Below, in pieces: positions 42,814 to 51,961 of a stretch of 64,000 nt of DNA. Every line of letters starts with the position of its first letter. Within the stretch, counting starts at the first letter, position 1. The position numbers were made by a program, and so were the translations under genes. Location of the stretch: the NCBI GenBank assembly GCA_949879025.1, contig CATLBO010000005.1, positions 1 through 64,000 of the forward strand, written 5' to 3'. Below the pieces are notes generated by a model. That model did no database searches and was not told the DNA's origin. It was given only the letters and a program-made list of their open reading frames with translations. This stretch comes from an uncultured Hungatella sp. (GTDB taxonomy: Bacteria; Bacillota; Clostridia; Lachnospirales; Lachnospiraceae).

Positions 42814-44730
42814 TTACATCGTTCTTACTGCATGATACGCCTCATGAACCGCTGTCAGTATCTTTCTCGGCGCAACTGCATCGCCAACTGTCACCACATC
42901 TTCATACATCTCGTCCAGCACTGCCTCCAGCTGATTATTTGCTCTGAATCCGGCAGCGTTCAAAACCGTATCGCAGGAAATTGTCTGTGTCTTTCCATCC
43001 CGTTCAAAAGTCACAGAATCTGCAGTAATCTCCGTCACTTTGGCATTGGCTTCCACTTTCACACCCCGGGTCTTCACCATTTTCCTCAAATGCTGGTCAT
43101 TATTCAGGCAATGAGCCGCAGCCGCCAGAATATCCGGCAGCATCTCAATGATAGTCACCTGATCAGCTTCAGGCGCAATGTCGCATGCAGCCTCTGTACC
43201 TGCCAGGCCTCCGCCGATAATCACCACGTTCTTTCCCACCTGAACCTTTCCGGTCAGATAGTCGGAAGCCAGCTTTGTATGCTCAATTCCTTTAATGGGA
43301 GGCATCACCGGTATGGAGCCGGCAGCCAAAATCACCCTGTCATAATCACCTTTTTTCAGGTTCTCCGCCGTAACTTCGCTGTTCAAATATACATGTACTC
43401 CTGTTTTTTCACACTGAGTCTCTAAATATTTAATCAACTTCACAACATCCTTTTTAAAGTCACAGCCTCCGGCCGGCCACAGTGTTCCGCCCAGCCTGTC
43501 AGTCTTCTCATATAAATCTGCATCCCAGCCCCGTCTCCTGGCTGTAATGGCAGCCTCCATTCCAGCAGGGCCTCCGCCGATAACCAGGACTTTCTTTTTG
43601 CTTCCGTCTGCCTTCGGCAGCTGATAGTGAGCCTCTGCATAGCAGGCAGGGTTAACGGCACAATAGTAATGCTTTCCAGAAAAGCCAGCCAGAAGACACT
43701 CATTGCAGCCAACGCAGGGGACAATATCTTCTGTATTGCCTTTCTTCACCTTTACCGCCCAGTAAGGATCTGCCAGCATTTGATGTCCCATCCCTATGTA
43801 ATCCAGCACTCCGTCTGCAACCACCTTTTTCGCCAGCTCCGGGTCCTTTAAATTGCCGTCGCCTAAAACCGGAACATGGACCATCTTTTTAATCGCCTCC
43901 TGGACGTCCAGCTTGTGCCCTTTATCACTGTAAACCGTAGTAATGGCCTGGAACCATTCCTCATAGCATCCTGTATCTACATGAAGAGCATCCACACCGG
44001 CATTCTCCAGGATTCTGGCCATCTCCATGCCTTCCTCAATGGTTCTGAACCCTTCCACTCTATGGTGAGGCGTAAACTTCACAAGAACAGGAAATCCTGC
44101 CGGCACATTCTTCTTAATCGCCTCTATACATTCCAAAGTAAACCGCATCCGGTTCTCCAGAGAGCCGCCGTATTCATCTGTCCTGTTATTCCACTGGGTC
44201 GAATGGAACTGATCCAGCAAATATCCTCCATATGCATGCAGTTCCACGCTGTCCGCCCCGGCTGCCACTGCCAGAGAAGCCGAATACCCCACTCTCTGAA
44301 CCAGGTACTTAATATCCTCCACCGCAAAAGGCTTGCATACTAAATCCGGAAACCAGAACGCCCCTACGCTGCCAGCACTGTAAGGCGGGGTAAACGGATC
44401 TGTAAACTGCTGCCTTCCAAGACCAGGAGACAGCTGAACACACACTTTGGTTCCGTACGCATGGCACCGTTCAATAAGCATATTCAGCCTCTCCACATGA
44501 TGGAAATCTGACAGCTCTGTACATGGCCTGGGCTCATATTTTGTGGACACAACATTAGCCCCGGTAATAATAAGTCCGACCCCGCCTTTTGCCCTTTCCT
44601 CAAAATAGTCAATCCCCTCATTGCAGTAAGCCCCGTCTGCTTCCCCTGTTGTCCCCATCGGCGACATGAAGATCCTGTTTTTCAGCTTCATAGTTCCAAT
44701 GCTGGTTTTGTCAAATAATGTTTTTGCCAT
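42814..44730 (-). CDS. NADH:flavin oxidoreductase, old yellow enzyme/2,4-dienoyl-CoA reductase type
   Basis: A 638-residue cytosolic flavoenzyme. Residues 1-360 are an OYE-like FMN barrel (KNRIFMSPMGTT, DSVELHAYGGYLLDQF, NRTDEYGGSLENR). A 4Fe-4S site CVGCNECLLAGFSGKHYYC follows, then FAD/NAD(P)H domains (VLVIGGGPAGMEAA, VVIIGGGLAGTEAA). Relatives reduce enoates, trimethylamine or bile-acid intermediates; the substrate cannot be named. AAGGAG is eight bases before the ATG. It is divergent from a TetR gene whose likely operators cover its promoter. Confidence 0.92.
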   Translation of the reverse strand: MAKTLFDKTSIGTMKLKNRIFMSPMGTTGEADGAYCNEGIDYFEERAKGGVGLIITGANVVSTKYEPRPCTELSDFHHVERLNMLIERCHAYGTKVCVQLSPGLGRQQFTDPFTPPYSAGSVGAFWFPDLVCKPFAVEDIKYLVQRVGYSASLAVAAGADSVELHAYGGYLLDQFHSTQWNNRTDEYGGSLENRMRFTLECIEAIKKNVPAGFPVLVKFTPHHRVEGFRTIEEGMEMARILENAGVDALHVDTGCYEEWFQAITTVYSDKGHKLDVQEAIKKMVHVPVLGDGNLKDPELAKKVVADGVLDYIGMGHQMLADPYWAVKVKKGNTEDIVPCVGCNECLLAGFSGKHYYCAVNPACYAEAHYQLPKADGSKKKVLVIGGGPAGMEAAITARRRGWDADLYEKTDRLGGTLWPAGGCDFKKDVVKLIKYLETQCEKTGVHVYLNSEVTAENLKKGDYDRVILAAGSIPVMPPIKGIEHTKLASDYLTGKVQVGKNVVIIGGGLAGTEAACDIAPEADQVTIIEMLPDILAAAAHCLNNDQHLRKMVKTRGVKVEANAKVTEITADSVTFERDGKTQTISCDTVLNAAGFRANNQLEAVLDEMYEDVVTVGDAVAPRKILTAVHEAYHAVRTM

Positions 44731-44742
44731 GTTCCCCTCTCC

Positions 44743-44778
44743 TTTACCTTAGTAATATTTTTCTTTACCTTGGTTAAA
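44743..44778. promoter_or_regulatory. Twin operator-like palindromes for the TetR regulator
   Basis: TTACCTTAGTAA and TTTACCTTGGTTAAA are related inverted repeats with centres about 21 bases (two helix turns) apart, placed over the -10 and start region of the oxidoreductase promoter. Both share TTACCTT-GT. Confidence 0.6.
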
Positions 44779-44806
44779 ATTTATCATAAAAACATCCAAC
44801 TGTCAA
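44778..44806 (-). promoter_or_regulatory. Promoter of the OYE-family gene
   Basis: TTGACA, 17 bases, TAAATT on the minus strand, about 50 bases before the start codon. Confidence 0.65.
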
Positions 44807-44956
44807 TAGAATCCGCATTGATTTTTTCATCAAATTGTTCTAAAATAGGTTAAAAGCGTGTCTAAAATGCAGCAGTTCAGATACTAATCGCATCTTTCCC
44901 AGCCAATCCTGCTTTTGCATGCTTTAAATTTATTTTCATCCCAGAAAGGTAACGCT

Positions 44957-45553
44957 ATGCCTAAAATCGACAAAGCCGTCATCACGGCCAATGCCATAGA
45001 ATTATTTAAAAAACATGGTTATAACAATGTGACCATTAACGATATCTGCCAGTCTTGCTGCATTACAAAGCCTACATTTTATAACTATGTAAACTCCAAG
45101 GAAGACCTGATCCTGGATGTCTACGACCACACCATTAATAACATTCTTCATGACACCTGCCTTTTTATCCAGGCCGAGTCCCACATAGAGCAGCTCTATA
45201 TGGTATTTTCCTCCCTTATTGCCGACACTCTGGCTATGGGATGGGATCTGTTCAGCCAGCTTTTAATCTCCAATCTGAATCAGAACCGGCACAGCTTTGA
45301 CATGAGAGAATCTCTTACCGATTTATGCATTATTATCATAAAAAAGGCACAGGAAAAAGGGGAAATCCATAACATGAATTCCCCCCAATTAATTTATCAG
45401 ATGATAGCCTACTCCTTTATGGGCTTTGAAACTAACTGGTGCATCCAAAACGGCAGTCTTAATTTTGTCGAGCCATTTTTCAGAGGCATGAACGCCATCC
45501 TGCTGCCAAACAGCCAGTATGATGACTGTTTTCTAAAATATTTATCTCCTTAG
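44957..45553 (+). CDS. TetR family transcriptional regulator
   Basis: A 198-residue regulator. The N-terminal DNA-binding domain (residues 5-50: AIELFKKHGYNNVTINDIC, then CITKPTFYNYVNSKEDLI) is clear, followed by a helical ligand-binding domain. It most likely represses the divergent oxidoreductase gene through the palindromes at 44743-44778 and releases on binding that enzyme's substrate or product. AAAGGT lies six bases before the ATG at 44957; an upstream in-frame ATG at 44915 lacks a binding site. Confidence 0.92.
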   Translation: MPKIDKAVITANAIELFKKHGYNNVTINDICQSCCITKPTFYNYVNSKEDLILDVYDHTINNILHDTCLFIQAESHIEQLYMVFSSLIADTLAMGWDLFSQLLISNLNQNRHSFDMRESLTDLCIIIIKKAQEKGEIHNMNSPQLIYQMIAYSFMGFETNWCIQNGSLNFVEPFFRGMNAILLPNSQYDDCFLKYLSP

Positions 45554-45561
45554 CTTCAAAT

Positions 45562-45606
45562 ATTAAAAAGACCGGAACACATCCTGCGTCCCGGTCCCCT
45601 GTTTTT
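45562..45606. terminator. Bidirectional terminator between TetR and HPr-like genes
   Basis: GACCGG and CCGGTC (with inner ACGCAGGATGTG pairing) form a stem; TTTTT follows on both strands. Confidence 0.75.
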
Positions 45607-45628
45607 CTTTTCTCATTATAAAACGCTT

Positions 45629-45871
45629 TTAAGCGGCAGTACGCCTGCTTGCAGACTTTTTCTCCAAAAATGCCTCAAATTCTTTATTCTCCCCGTCATA
45701 CTCCACAGTCAGAACACGGGTCAAATCCAGGCTCAGCACCCCCAGAATGGATTTGGCATCAATAATAATGCGGTTATAAAAAATATCAATCTCAAAATCA
45801 CACTGGGAAGCCGCCGCTACAAATTTCTTTGCATCTTCGATAGTCGGTAAAAATATTCTTTTCTGTTTCAT
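45629..45871 (-). CDS. HPr-like protein without the active-site His (Crh-like)
   Basis: An 80-residue protein of the HPr fold. The regulatory serine region AKSILGVLSLDLTR is kept (equivalent to KSIMGVMSLG, Ser46, the HPr kinase target), but the N-terminal part FLPTIEDAKKFVAAAS has no His15-type phospho-carrier site. It therefore cannot carry phosphate for sugar transport and may be regulatory, like Crh of Bacillus. AAGGAG is nine bases before the ATG at 45871. Its transcript begins with a 7-base stem-loop (45901-45918). Confidence 0.82.
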   Translation of the reverse strand: MKQKRIFLPTIEDAKKFVAAASQCDFEIDIFYNRIIIDAKSILGVLSLDLTRVLTVEYDGENKEFEAFLEKKSASRRTAA

Positions 45872-45926
45872 GAACTTCATCTCCTTATGGCTATGACGTG
45901 CAGCAAACGATTTTGCTGTTATCCAC

Positions 45927-45955
45927 GTTATAACATTTTTCCTGCATGTTGTCAA
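45927..45955 (-). promoter_or_regulatory. Promoter of the HPr-like gene
   Basis: TTGACA, 17 bases, TATAAC on the minus strand. Transcription should start near 45920, directly at a perfect inverted repeat CAGCAAA-TTTGCTG (45901-45918). Confidence 0.8.
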
Positions 45956-46207
45956 ATTTTACCTAATTACCATATTTATGGAATTTCTTGTGCAAAAAAG
46001 TACTTTCTAATTTTTATCTTCTGAACATTTTATGCAAACAAACACTTAATTGTTTCTTTCCCTTCCGTCAATTCCCGTTTTATCTCGCATGTTTTCCCTG
46101 AAGAATGCCGCTGGAAATCCTTAATTTTGGTAAAAATTCCTTTCCTGTCCGGCATCCGCCTTCAAAAGTCCGCTGGCTGCGGTTTCCTTACAATCGCCCA
46201 GTCATAG
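45956..46207. other. Gene-free AT-rich spacer
   Basis: No coding frame, tRNA or hairpin with a T-run is visible here between the HPr-like promoter and the end of the folate cyclo-ligase gene. Confidence 0.35.
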
Positions 46208-46822
46208 TCATCCGCTTAAACTTTGGCCCCAGAGAAATGGCCGCCCAGTTTTCCTAACGTTAATGACCCTTTTTTCCGTAACTACAAAGTCCATAACCCA
46301 GTCATGTTCTTCCTTTGGAATACGTTCTGTCAACATTTCCTCCCTGCATAGCACTGCTGCAGGAGCCAAAGTCCCTGGCAGGTACCGGTCATAGTAACCG
46401 CCTCCATACCCAAGCCTCACTCCCGCTTCGCAGCAGCATACACATGGAACCAACACCAGCCCTATATCTTTGGCCTGCACCTCCTGACACCATTTCACCG
46501 GCTCCAAAATGTCATGGGTTCCTGGCTCAAGCTCCCCCATATTTTCGATGCCATATGCTTTCATAATTCCCTTTTTCCCGCACCTTGGAACTGCCACCTG
46601 TTTTCCGTCATTCAAAGCATGCAGAATTAATTCTCTGGTATCCGCCTCTTTTTCCATGCTTACATAAGTAAAAATCACCTCTGCCTGCCTGTATGCCTCC
46701 ATCTCCAAAATCTGCTCCAAAATCCCTCTGTCCGAATCCATGCAGTAACCTTTTTCCAGCCTGTCCCGTTTTTCAAGCATCTGTCTTCTCAGCTCCGCCT
46801 TTTGTGTCATCACATCATCCAT
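46208..46822 (-). CDS. 5-Formyltetrahydrofolate cyclo-ligase
   Basis: A 204-residue ATP-dependent enzyme that returns 5-formyl-THF to the folate pool as methenyl-THF. Family motifs are KAELRRQMLEKRD at the N-terminus, FTYVSMEKEADTREL, VAVPRCGKKG and the nucleotide loop GVRLGYGGGYYDRYLP. GAGGAG lies six bases before the ATG at 46822. It is divergent from tRNA-Trp. Confidence 0.93.
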   Translation of the reverse strand: MDDVMTQKAELRRQMLEKRDRLEKGYCMDSDRGILEQILEMEAYRQAEVIFTYVSMEKEADTRELILHALNDGKQVAVPRCGKKGIMKAYGIENMGELEPGTHDILEPVKWCQEVQAKDIGLVLVPCVCCCEAGVRLGYGGGYYDRYLPGTLAPAAVLCREEMLTERIPKEEHDWVMDFVVTEKRVINVRKTGRPFLWGQSLSG

Positions 46823-46897
46823 ACTCTTCTCCTCTTTGTTTCTTCTCTGAGCAACAATGCGCATTTTCAAAATTCGCTAAAAAAGTCAAAAAAGAAG

Positions 46898-46926
46898 TTG
46901 ACATACTTTCACTTCTATGATATATT
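46898..46926 (+). promoter_or_regulatory. Promoter of tRNA-Trp
   Basis: TTGACA, 17 bases, TATATT, 50 bases before the tRNA. Confidence 0.85.
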
Positions 46927-46976
46927 ATTTCTTGCGTTCAGTAAACATTTTAAAGCATTACAGCAGTATTTCATAC

Positions 46977-47047
46977 AGGGGAATAGTTCAATGGTAGAGC
47001 AGCGGTCTCCAAAACCGTAGATGGGGGTTCGAGCCCCTCTTCCCCTG
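46977..47047 (+). tRNA. tRNA-Trp (CCA anticodon)
   Basis: The acceptor arms AGGGGAA and TTCCCCT pair, the anticodon loop is CTCCAAA with CCA at its centre, and the T-arm GGGGGTTCGAGCCCC is perfect. The 3' CCA is not encoded. It is a single-tRNA unit with its own promoter and terminator. Confidence 0.96.
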
Positions 47048-47055
47048 CTGATTAT

Positions 47056-47095
47056 AGGTTAAAGTTTCTTTGCAGGAAACTTTAACCTTTTTTTG
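47056..47095 (+). terminator. Terminator of tRNA-Trp
   Basis: AGGTTAAAGTTTC and GAAACTTTAACCT form a 13-base stem with a long T-tract on the plus strand; it may also serve the convergent rlmB gene. Confidence 0.92.
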
Positions 47096-47149
47096 TTTTT
47101 CTTTTCCCACTCTCCTCCCAAACATCTCCATCCAAAAGCAGAGGCTGCC

Positions 47150-47890
47150 CTACAGCAGCCTCTGTCTCACAATCTCATAAGCCAAAACTCCCGCTGCCAC
47201 AGAGGCATTCAGGGAATCAATTTCCCCTTTCATGGGAATTGACGCAGCCAGATCACATTTTTCTCTCACCAGTTTGCTGACACCATCTCCTTCATTTCCA
47301 ACCACCAGCCCAATGGGGCCCTTTAAATCCAGCCGATACATCAGCTCTCCGCCCATATCTGCGCATACAAACCAAAGTCCTTCTTTTTTCAGCTTTTCAA
47401 TGGCAGCTGACAGATTTGTAACCTTGGCCACGCCTGTATAGTTCAGAGCCCCTGCCGATGTCTTGGCCACCGTGGCCGTCAGTCCCACAGCCCTTCTTTT
47501 GGGGATAATAACCCCATGGGCTCCAGCCAGATTAGCCGTCCTGATAATTGCTCCCAGGTTATGAGGGTCCTCAATGCCGTCCAGCAGGATCACAAAAGGC
47601 GGCTCCCCCTTCTGCCTGGCCTTCTCCAGAATATCCTCCACCTGCACATATCCATATGCGGCTCCCTGGGCAATAACTCCCTGATGGTTCCTGGTTCCAG
47701 ACAGCTGATCCAGCCTCTCTCTGGAGGCAAACGTAATAATGGTATCCTGTTTCCTGGCTTCTCTGATAATGGTCTGTACCGGCCCATCTTTGCATCCGTC
47801 CAATACATACAGCTTATCAATGGTCTTTCCGGATCGGAATGCCTCAAGCACTGCGTTTCTGCCTTCTATCAGTAAATTTTCCTCATTCAT
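47150..47890 (-). CDS. rlmB: 23S rRNA (guanosine-2'-O-)-methyltransferase RlmB-type
   Basis: A 246-residue SPOUT methyltransferase. An N-terminal substrate-binding domain (IEGRNAVLEAFRSG) is followed by the knotted catalytic domain with DGIEDPHNLGAIIRTA, VVGNEGDGVS and SIPMKGEIDSLNASVAAG. Expected to methylate G2251 (E. coli numbering) of 23S rRNA. Last gene of ispF-cysS-mrnC-rlmB; it starts six bases after mrnC. Confidence 0.94.
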   Translation of the reverse strand: MNEENLLIEGRNAVLEAFRSGKTIDKLYVLDGCKDGPVQTIIREARKQDTIITFASRERLDQLSGTRNHQGVIAQGAAYGYVQVEDILEKARQKGEPPFVILLDGIEDPHNLGAIIRTANLAGAHGVIIPKRRAVGLTATVAKTSAGALNYTGVAKVTNLSAAIEKLKKEGLWFVCADMGGELMYRLDLKGPIGLVVGNEGDGVSKLVREKCDLAASIPMKGEIDSLNASVAAGVLAYEIVRQRLL

Positions 47891-47896
47891 TGCTAT

Positions 47897-48346
47897 TTAA
47901 GCTTCTCCTATCTCTTCTAATCCTTGGCTGATGAGTTGCGACAGCCGTTCAAACCGTTCCGACAGGTACAGATATCCCACCAACGCCTCAAATCCAGTGG
48001 CCATACGGTAATCGGTGATTGTGGCATTCTTTGCCGCAGTCGCAGACTTGGCGTTTCTTCCCCGCTTAAATACCGCCCTCTCTTCATCCGTAAGTTCCGG
48101 CTCCAGCAGCCGTATCATCTTGGCCTGAGTCTGGGCTTTTACCAGGGAAGTGCTTTTCTTATGCATTTTATTTACCTGCATATTGCCCTGGCTCAGAACC
48201 TTGGCGCGGATCATCAGCTCATAAACCCCGTCGCCCAAATAGGCAAGCACCAGAGGGGAATACATGGCCGGATCAGCCTTCCCGATTCCCATCTTCTCCT
48301 GGTACGCCTCTGTAAACCCTATAGACGTCCTTATGCCCTCTTCCAT
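47897..48346 (-). CDS. mrnC: Mini-ribonuclease III
   Basis: A 149-residue RNase III-like nuclease lacking the double-stranded-RNA-binding domain; matures 23S rRNA ends. Catalytic-domain motifs are LAYLGDGVYELMIR and RNAKSATAAKNATITDYRMATGFEALVGYLYL. Its ATG lies 16 bases inside the end of cysS, with GGAAGG in the cysS coding sequence. Confidence 0.95.
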   Translation of the reverse strand: MEEGIRTSIGFTEAYQEKMGIGKADPAMYSPLVLAYLGDGVYELMIRAKVLSQGNMQVNKMHKKSTSLVKAQTQAKMIRLLEPELTDEERAVFKRGRNAKSATAAKNATITDYRMATGFEALVGYLYLSERFERLSQLISQGLEEIGEA

Positions 48347-49740
48347 TTAACGCCTTCCCTCGTGTCCTCCAGCACAATGCCCATATCCAGAAGCTTTTGG
48401 CGTATCTCGTCTGCACGAGCAAAATCCTTCTCTTTCCTGGCCTGCCCTCTGGCAGCAATCATGGCCTCCACTTCCTCATCCAGAACTTCCTTCTTCCGCT
48501 CTGTCACAATTCCCAGAACATCGCAGAGGGCTTCCAGAGTCTTTCTCAGAGCTGCCACATACTCTCTGCTGCTGTCAGAGGATGCTGTAGAATTGCCCAG
48601 CTTCACCAGTTCAAATATTGCTGACACTGCATCCGCTGTATTAAAATCATCTTCCATAGCCGCCTCAAATTTGGCAGTTAAGTCCAGAGACTCCTGGTAC
48701 GATATTTTCTCACTGTCCAAAAGTTTTTCTTCCTTAGTCTTGGCTTCCAGTTCTCTCAGCCTATCCAGGCCGTTATAGATCCGCTCCAGACCGTTTTTCG
48801 ACGCCTCCATAAGTCCCCCGCTGAAATTCAGGGGGCTGCGGTAATGGGCGCTGAGCATAAAGAAACGAAGTATCTGCAGATCAAATCTCTCAGCGATCTC
48901 CCGGACTGTAAAAAAATTCCCCAAAGATTTCGACATCTTTTTATTGTCAATATTCAGAAACCCGTTATGCATCCAGTATTTGGCAAACTCTTTTCCGCTG
49001 GCAGCCTCACTTTGGGCGATCTCGTTTTCGTGATGAGGGAAGATCAGATCCTCGCCGCCGCCATGGATATCAATCTGCTCCCCCAGATATTTCCTGGACA
49101 TGGCGGAACACTCAATATGCCATCCGGGACGTCCTTCACACCAAGGTGACTCCCAGTAAGGCTCCCCTTCTTTTTTCGGTTTCCACAGCACGAAATCCGA
49201 CGGTTCCTCTTTCTTGTCCTCCCCTGTTACTTTCAATTCCCGGAACCCTGACTGCAGGTCGTCCAGATTCTTGTGAGACAGCTTCCCGTATTCCTTAAAA
49301 GAGGAAGTCCTGAAATACACTGTTTTATCCTCCGCCACATAGGCATGGCCCTTGTCGATCAGTGTCTGAATCAGGTCCTGCATCCCTTCGATCTCTTCCG
49401 TAGCCTTCGGATGAACCGTAGCAGGCCTTACGTTCATGGCTGACATATCTGCTTTGCACTCTTTAATATACCGTTCGGAAATAACAGCGGAATCCACATC
49501 TTCTTCCATGGCTTTCTTAATGATCTTGTCATCCACATCTGTAAAATTTGAAACAAAATTTACCTCGTATCCTTTATACTCCAGATAGCGGCGTACCGTA
49601 TCAAATACGATCATAGGCCGCGCATTGCCGATATGAATAAAATTGTACACAGTGGGGCCGCAGACATACATCTTCACTTTTCCCGGCTCCAAGGGAACAA
49701 ACTCTTCCTTTCTGCCGCTTAATGTATTAAAAATTTTCAT
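48331..49740 (-). CDS. cysS: Cysteinyl-tRNA synthetase
   Basis: A 469-residue class I synthetase. Zinc Cys in [13 protein letters not shown] at residues 36-39, the tRNA-binding [10 protein letters not shown] and [15 protein letters not shown], and KMSKS at about 268 are all present. GGAGGA precedes the ATG by ten bases; ispF ends six bases upstream. Confidence 0.97.
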   Translation of the reverse strand: MKIFNTLSGRKEEFVPLEPGKVKMYVCGPTVYNFIHIGNARPMIVFDTVRRYLEYKGYEVNFVSNFTDVDDKIIKKAMEEDVDSAVISERYIKECKADMSAMNVRPATVHPKATEEIEGMQDLIQTLIDKGHAYVAEDKTVYFRTSSFKEYGKLSHKNLDDLQSGFRELKVTGEDKKEEPSDFVLWKPKKEGEPYWESPWCEGRPGWHIECSAMSRKYLGEQIDIHGGGEDLIFPHHENEIAQSEAASGKEFAKYWMHNGFLNIDNKKMSKSLGNFFTVREIAERFDLQILRFFMLSAHYRSPLNFSGGLMEASKNGLERIYNGLDRLRELEAKTKEEKLLDSEKISYQESLDLTAKFEAAMEDDFNTADAVSAIFELVKLGNSTASSDSSREYVAALRKTLEALCDVLGIVTERKKEVLDEEVEAMIAARGQARKEKDFARADEIRQKLLDMGIVLEDTREGVKWKRA

Positions 49741-49746
49741 AAGTTT

Positions 49747-50319
49747 TCACTCCTCCTTAACTGATTCCGGCGCCATATTTCTCTGTCCGCATCCCTGGCA
49801 GCCACCGCACCCATTTCTTTCCATTCTGTCATCATAGCAGTAATCTGCTGCAGATGTCAATAATGTAATGGCCTGGGAAGAAATTCCTTCCCCTGTTCCA
49901 GTAAAACCAAGTCCCTCCTCCGTAGTGGCTTTCACGCTTACCCGGCCTTTTTCAAGCTTTAGGGCCTGCTCAATGTTTTCCGCCATTTGAGGCCGGTAAG
50001 CAGCAAGTTTGGGCCTTTGGGCAATAATCGTGGCGTCAATATTTTCAATAACATACCCTTCCGCCTCCAAAAGCGCTCCCACATGCTTTAAAAGCTCTAT
50101 GCTGGAAATCCCCTCATACTTTGGGTCTGTATCAGGAAAATGCTGCCCGATATCCCCCAGCGCCGCTGCCCCTAAAAGAGCATCCATCACTGCATGAACC
50201 AGCACATCCGCATCTGAGTGTCCTAAAAGCCCTTTTTCATACGGAATCTCCACCCCGCCTAAAATCAGTTTCCTGCCTTCTATAAGGCGGTGTACATCAT
50301 ATCCCAGGCCTGCTCTCAT
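49747..50319 (-). CDS. ispF: 2-C-methyl-D-erythritol 2,4-cyclodiphosphate synthase
   Basis: A 190-residue enzyme of the MEP isoprenoid pathway. Metal ligands Asp8 and His10 are in GLGYDVHR, His42 in GLLGHSDAD; the C-terminal core ends [17 protein letters not shown] further 35 residues with a Cys-rich tail (CGGCQGCGQ) extend beyond the usual end, of unknown role. GGAGG lies ten bases before the ATG at 50319. First gene of the cysS operon. Confidence 0.95.
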   Translation of the reverse strand: MRAGLGYDVHRLIEGRKLILGGVEIPYEKGLLGHSDADVLVHAVMDALLGAAALGDIGQHFPDTDPKYEGISSIELLKHVGALLEAEGYVIENIDATIIAQRPKLAAYRPQMAENIEQALKLEKGRVSVKATTEEGLGFTGTGEGISSQAITLLTSAADYCYDDRMERNGCGGCQGCGQRNMAPESVKEE

Positions 50320-50419
50320 ATTTATATTTCCTCCATCTCTTTGCATTGTCAGTCTGTCAGGTTCTGCTTTTTTGCAGCTTTATCTTATGGAAGCCTTGCC
50401 TTTATCCGGCATTCCATGC

Positions 50420-51343
50420 CTATACAATCATCCGGACCTTTCCCTGAATACATCTTAAATGAATATCCTTCTGATTCATGCAGCTTTCCCCATCCACATG
50501 AACCGGCATAGGCCTTTCCGTATGGATCTCTACTTCCCTGCACTGATAACTTCTGATCCCCCGATATTTCTTGTAGTGTCCCATTAGTGATCTGATAAGA
50601 AACGGAATTAACTTTATCTTCCCGCTGTGATGAACCACGCACAGGGTCAGCTTTCCGTCACATGGGTCAGCCGCTGGAGCAAATTTAAACCCGCCGCCTT
50701 CATATGCGTGAATATGGGCAGATATGAAATAAATGTGGTTCAATTCCACTTTCTGACTCCCATCCAGCAAAAGGTACCCTTTCACTGGGTAACAAGTAAA
50801 CAGCTGCCGAATCCCCATTACCCAATAGCTTAGCTTTCCCGCATGCAGCTTATTCAATGTCTGCTTCATCTTCCAGCATGCCAAGCCATGGCATACTGCC
50901 CCGTCCATGCCTATACCGGCACTGACCATAAACCTTCTGTGCTCCATTTTCTCCCCGTAGGAAAGCACCCCGTAATCCAGAAGCTTATAATATTTGGGAT
51001 TCAGAATCTTCCTTAAGCACTTGGACGGCCGCACAGGCAGTTTCAGGCTTTTGGCCAGATCGTTGCCGGCCCCTGCAGGTATATATCCCAAAGTAACCGG
51101 CCCGCAGAACGCCACCCCGTCCAGCACTTCATTCATGGTTCCGTCGCCTCCTACGGCAATGATGACCCGAGGTTCCCGGCAGCCTTCCGTAATCTCGGCG
51201 GCATAAGCCATTGCATCCAAAGGTTTCTCTGTCACATAGGCTTCGTATGGGATTTCCAGATGATTCAGCTGTCGTTCCACGCGTTTCCATATCTTATTGC
51301 TTCGGCCGCCGCTGGCATTAGGGTTTACAATAAAATAATACAT
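50420..51343 (-). CDS. Diacylglycerol kinase family lipid kinase
   Basis: A 307-residue cytosolic or peripheral kinase with the DAGK catalytic motifs VNPNASGGRS, VGGDGTMNEVL and PAGAGNDLAKSL and the conserved DPCDGKLTL and HVDGE near the C-terminus. Likely phosphorylates diacylglycerol or a related lipid. GAGGAG lies six bases before the ATG. It ends 100 bases before ispF and may be cotranscribed. Confidence 0.92.
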   Translation of the reverse strand: MYYFIVNPNASGGRSNKIWKRVERQLNHLEIPYEAYVTEKPLDAMAYAAEITEGCREPRVIIAVGGDGTMNEVLDGVAFCGPVTLGYIPAGAGNDLAKSLKLPVRPSKCLRKILNPKYYKLLDYGVLSYGEKMEHRRFMVSAGIGMDGAVCHGLACWKMKQTLNKLHAGKLSYWVMGIRQLFTCYPVKGYLLLDGSQKVELNHIYFISAHIHAYEGGGFKFAPAADPCDGKLTLCVVHHSGKIKLIPFLIRSLMGHYKKYRGIRSYQCREVEIHTERPMPVHVDGESCMNQKDIHLRCIQGKVRMIV

Positions 51344-51464
51344 GACAGGCTCCTCTCTTTCATTATCCTACAGTATACCATACTTTAAACAAAAAGGAAA
51401 TTATACCGAAAAAATACCGGAAAAATAGTTCCAAAAAAAACTTCAAAAAAATGTCAAAAAAATG

Positions 51465-51493
51465 TTGACAATTGGCACAATATCAATTATACT
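51465..51493 (+). promoter_or_regulatory. Promoter of the tRNA-Val/tRNA-Met unit
   Basis: TTGACA, 17 bases, TATACT, 32 bases before tRNA-Val. Confidence 0.88.
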
Positions 51494-51525
51494 AATGGAG
51501 CAGTCGCAAGTGCGGCAAGGTATAC

Positions 51526-51598
51526 GGGGTCTTAGCTCAGCTGGGAGAGCATCTGCCTTACAAGCAGAGGGTCATAGGTTCGAGCCCTATAGGCCCCA
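51526..51598 (+). tRNA. tRNA-Val (TAC anticodon)
   Basis: The acceptor arms GGGGTCT and AGGCCCC pair with one G-U, the anticodon loop is CTTACAA, and the T-arm is ATAGGTTCGAGCCCTAT. CCA is not encoded. Confidence 0.96.
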
Positions 51599-51615
51599 TA
51601 CCACAAATATTATAT

Positions 51616-51689
51616 GGCGGAATAGCTCAGTTGGCTAGAGCATACGGTTCATACCCGTAGTGTCGAGAGTTCAAATCTCCCTTCCGCTA
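51616..51689 (+). tRNA. tRNA-Met (CAT anticodon, elongator type)
   Basis: The anticodon loop is TTCATAC and the T-arm is GAGAGTTCAAATCTCC. The acceptor is GGCGGAA/TTCCGCT with a G-U first pair. The absence of three consecutive G-C pairs at the anticodon stem base argues for elongator rather than initiator, but a CAT anticodon could also be a lysidine-modified tRNA-Ile. Confidence 0.9.
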
Positions 51690-51700
51690 TTAAAAAAGGA

Positions 51701-51728
51701 ACATCTGCTGGTTGGCGGATGTTTTTTT
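51701..51728 (+). terminator. Terminator of the tRNA pair
   Basis: ACATCTGC and GCGGATGT form a stem with G-U pairs, followed by TTTTTTT. Confidence 0.88.
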
Positions 51729-51907
51729 GTGCTGCTTCCATTTTAGCTTCAAAATGAGATGCTGTTGCTTCAACTCCCATTACTTCTGCTTGCAGTTTCA
51801 AGCTGTCCGCTTCCAAATAAAAATAGCATATATGGGAAAACGGGGTCTTTATATAGGTAAAATAGGCTTTCCGTTTTTACATAAGAAAGGGTAATTTTGC
51901 AGTCTTT

Positions 51908-51955
51908 AAATAAAAATAAGATACGGGAGAGGCGGACTGCCCCTCTCTCATATCT
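51908..51955 (-). terminator. Terminator of the phosphorelay operon
   Basis: A 14-base stem with one mismatch (AGATATGAGAGAGG with CCTCTCCCGTATCT), followed by TATTTTTATTT on the minus strand. Confidence 0.85.
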
Positions 51956-51961
51956 CATTTT

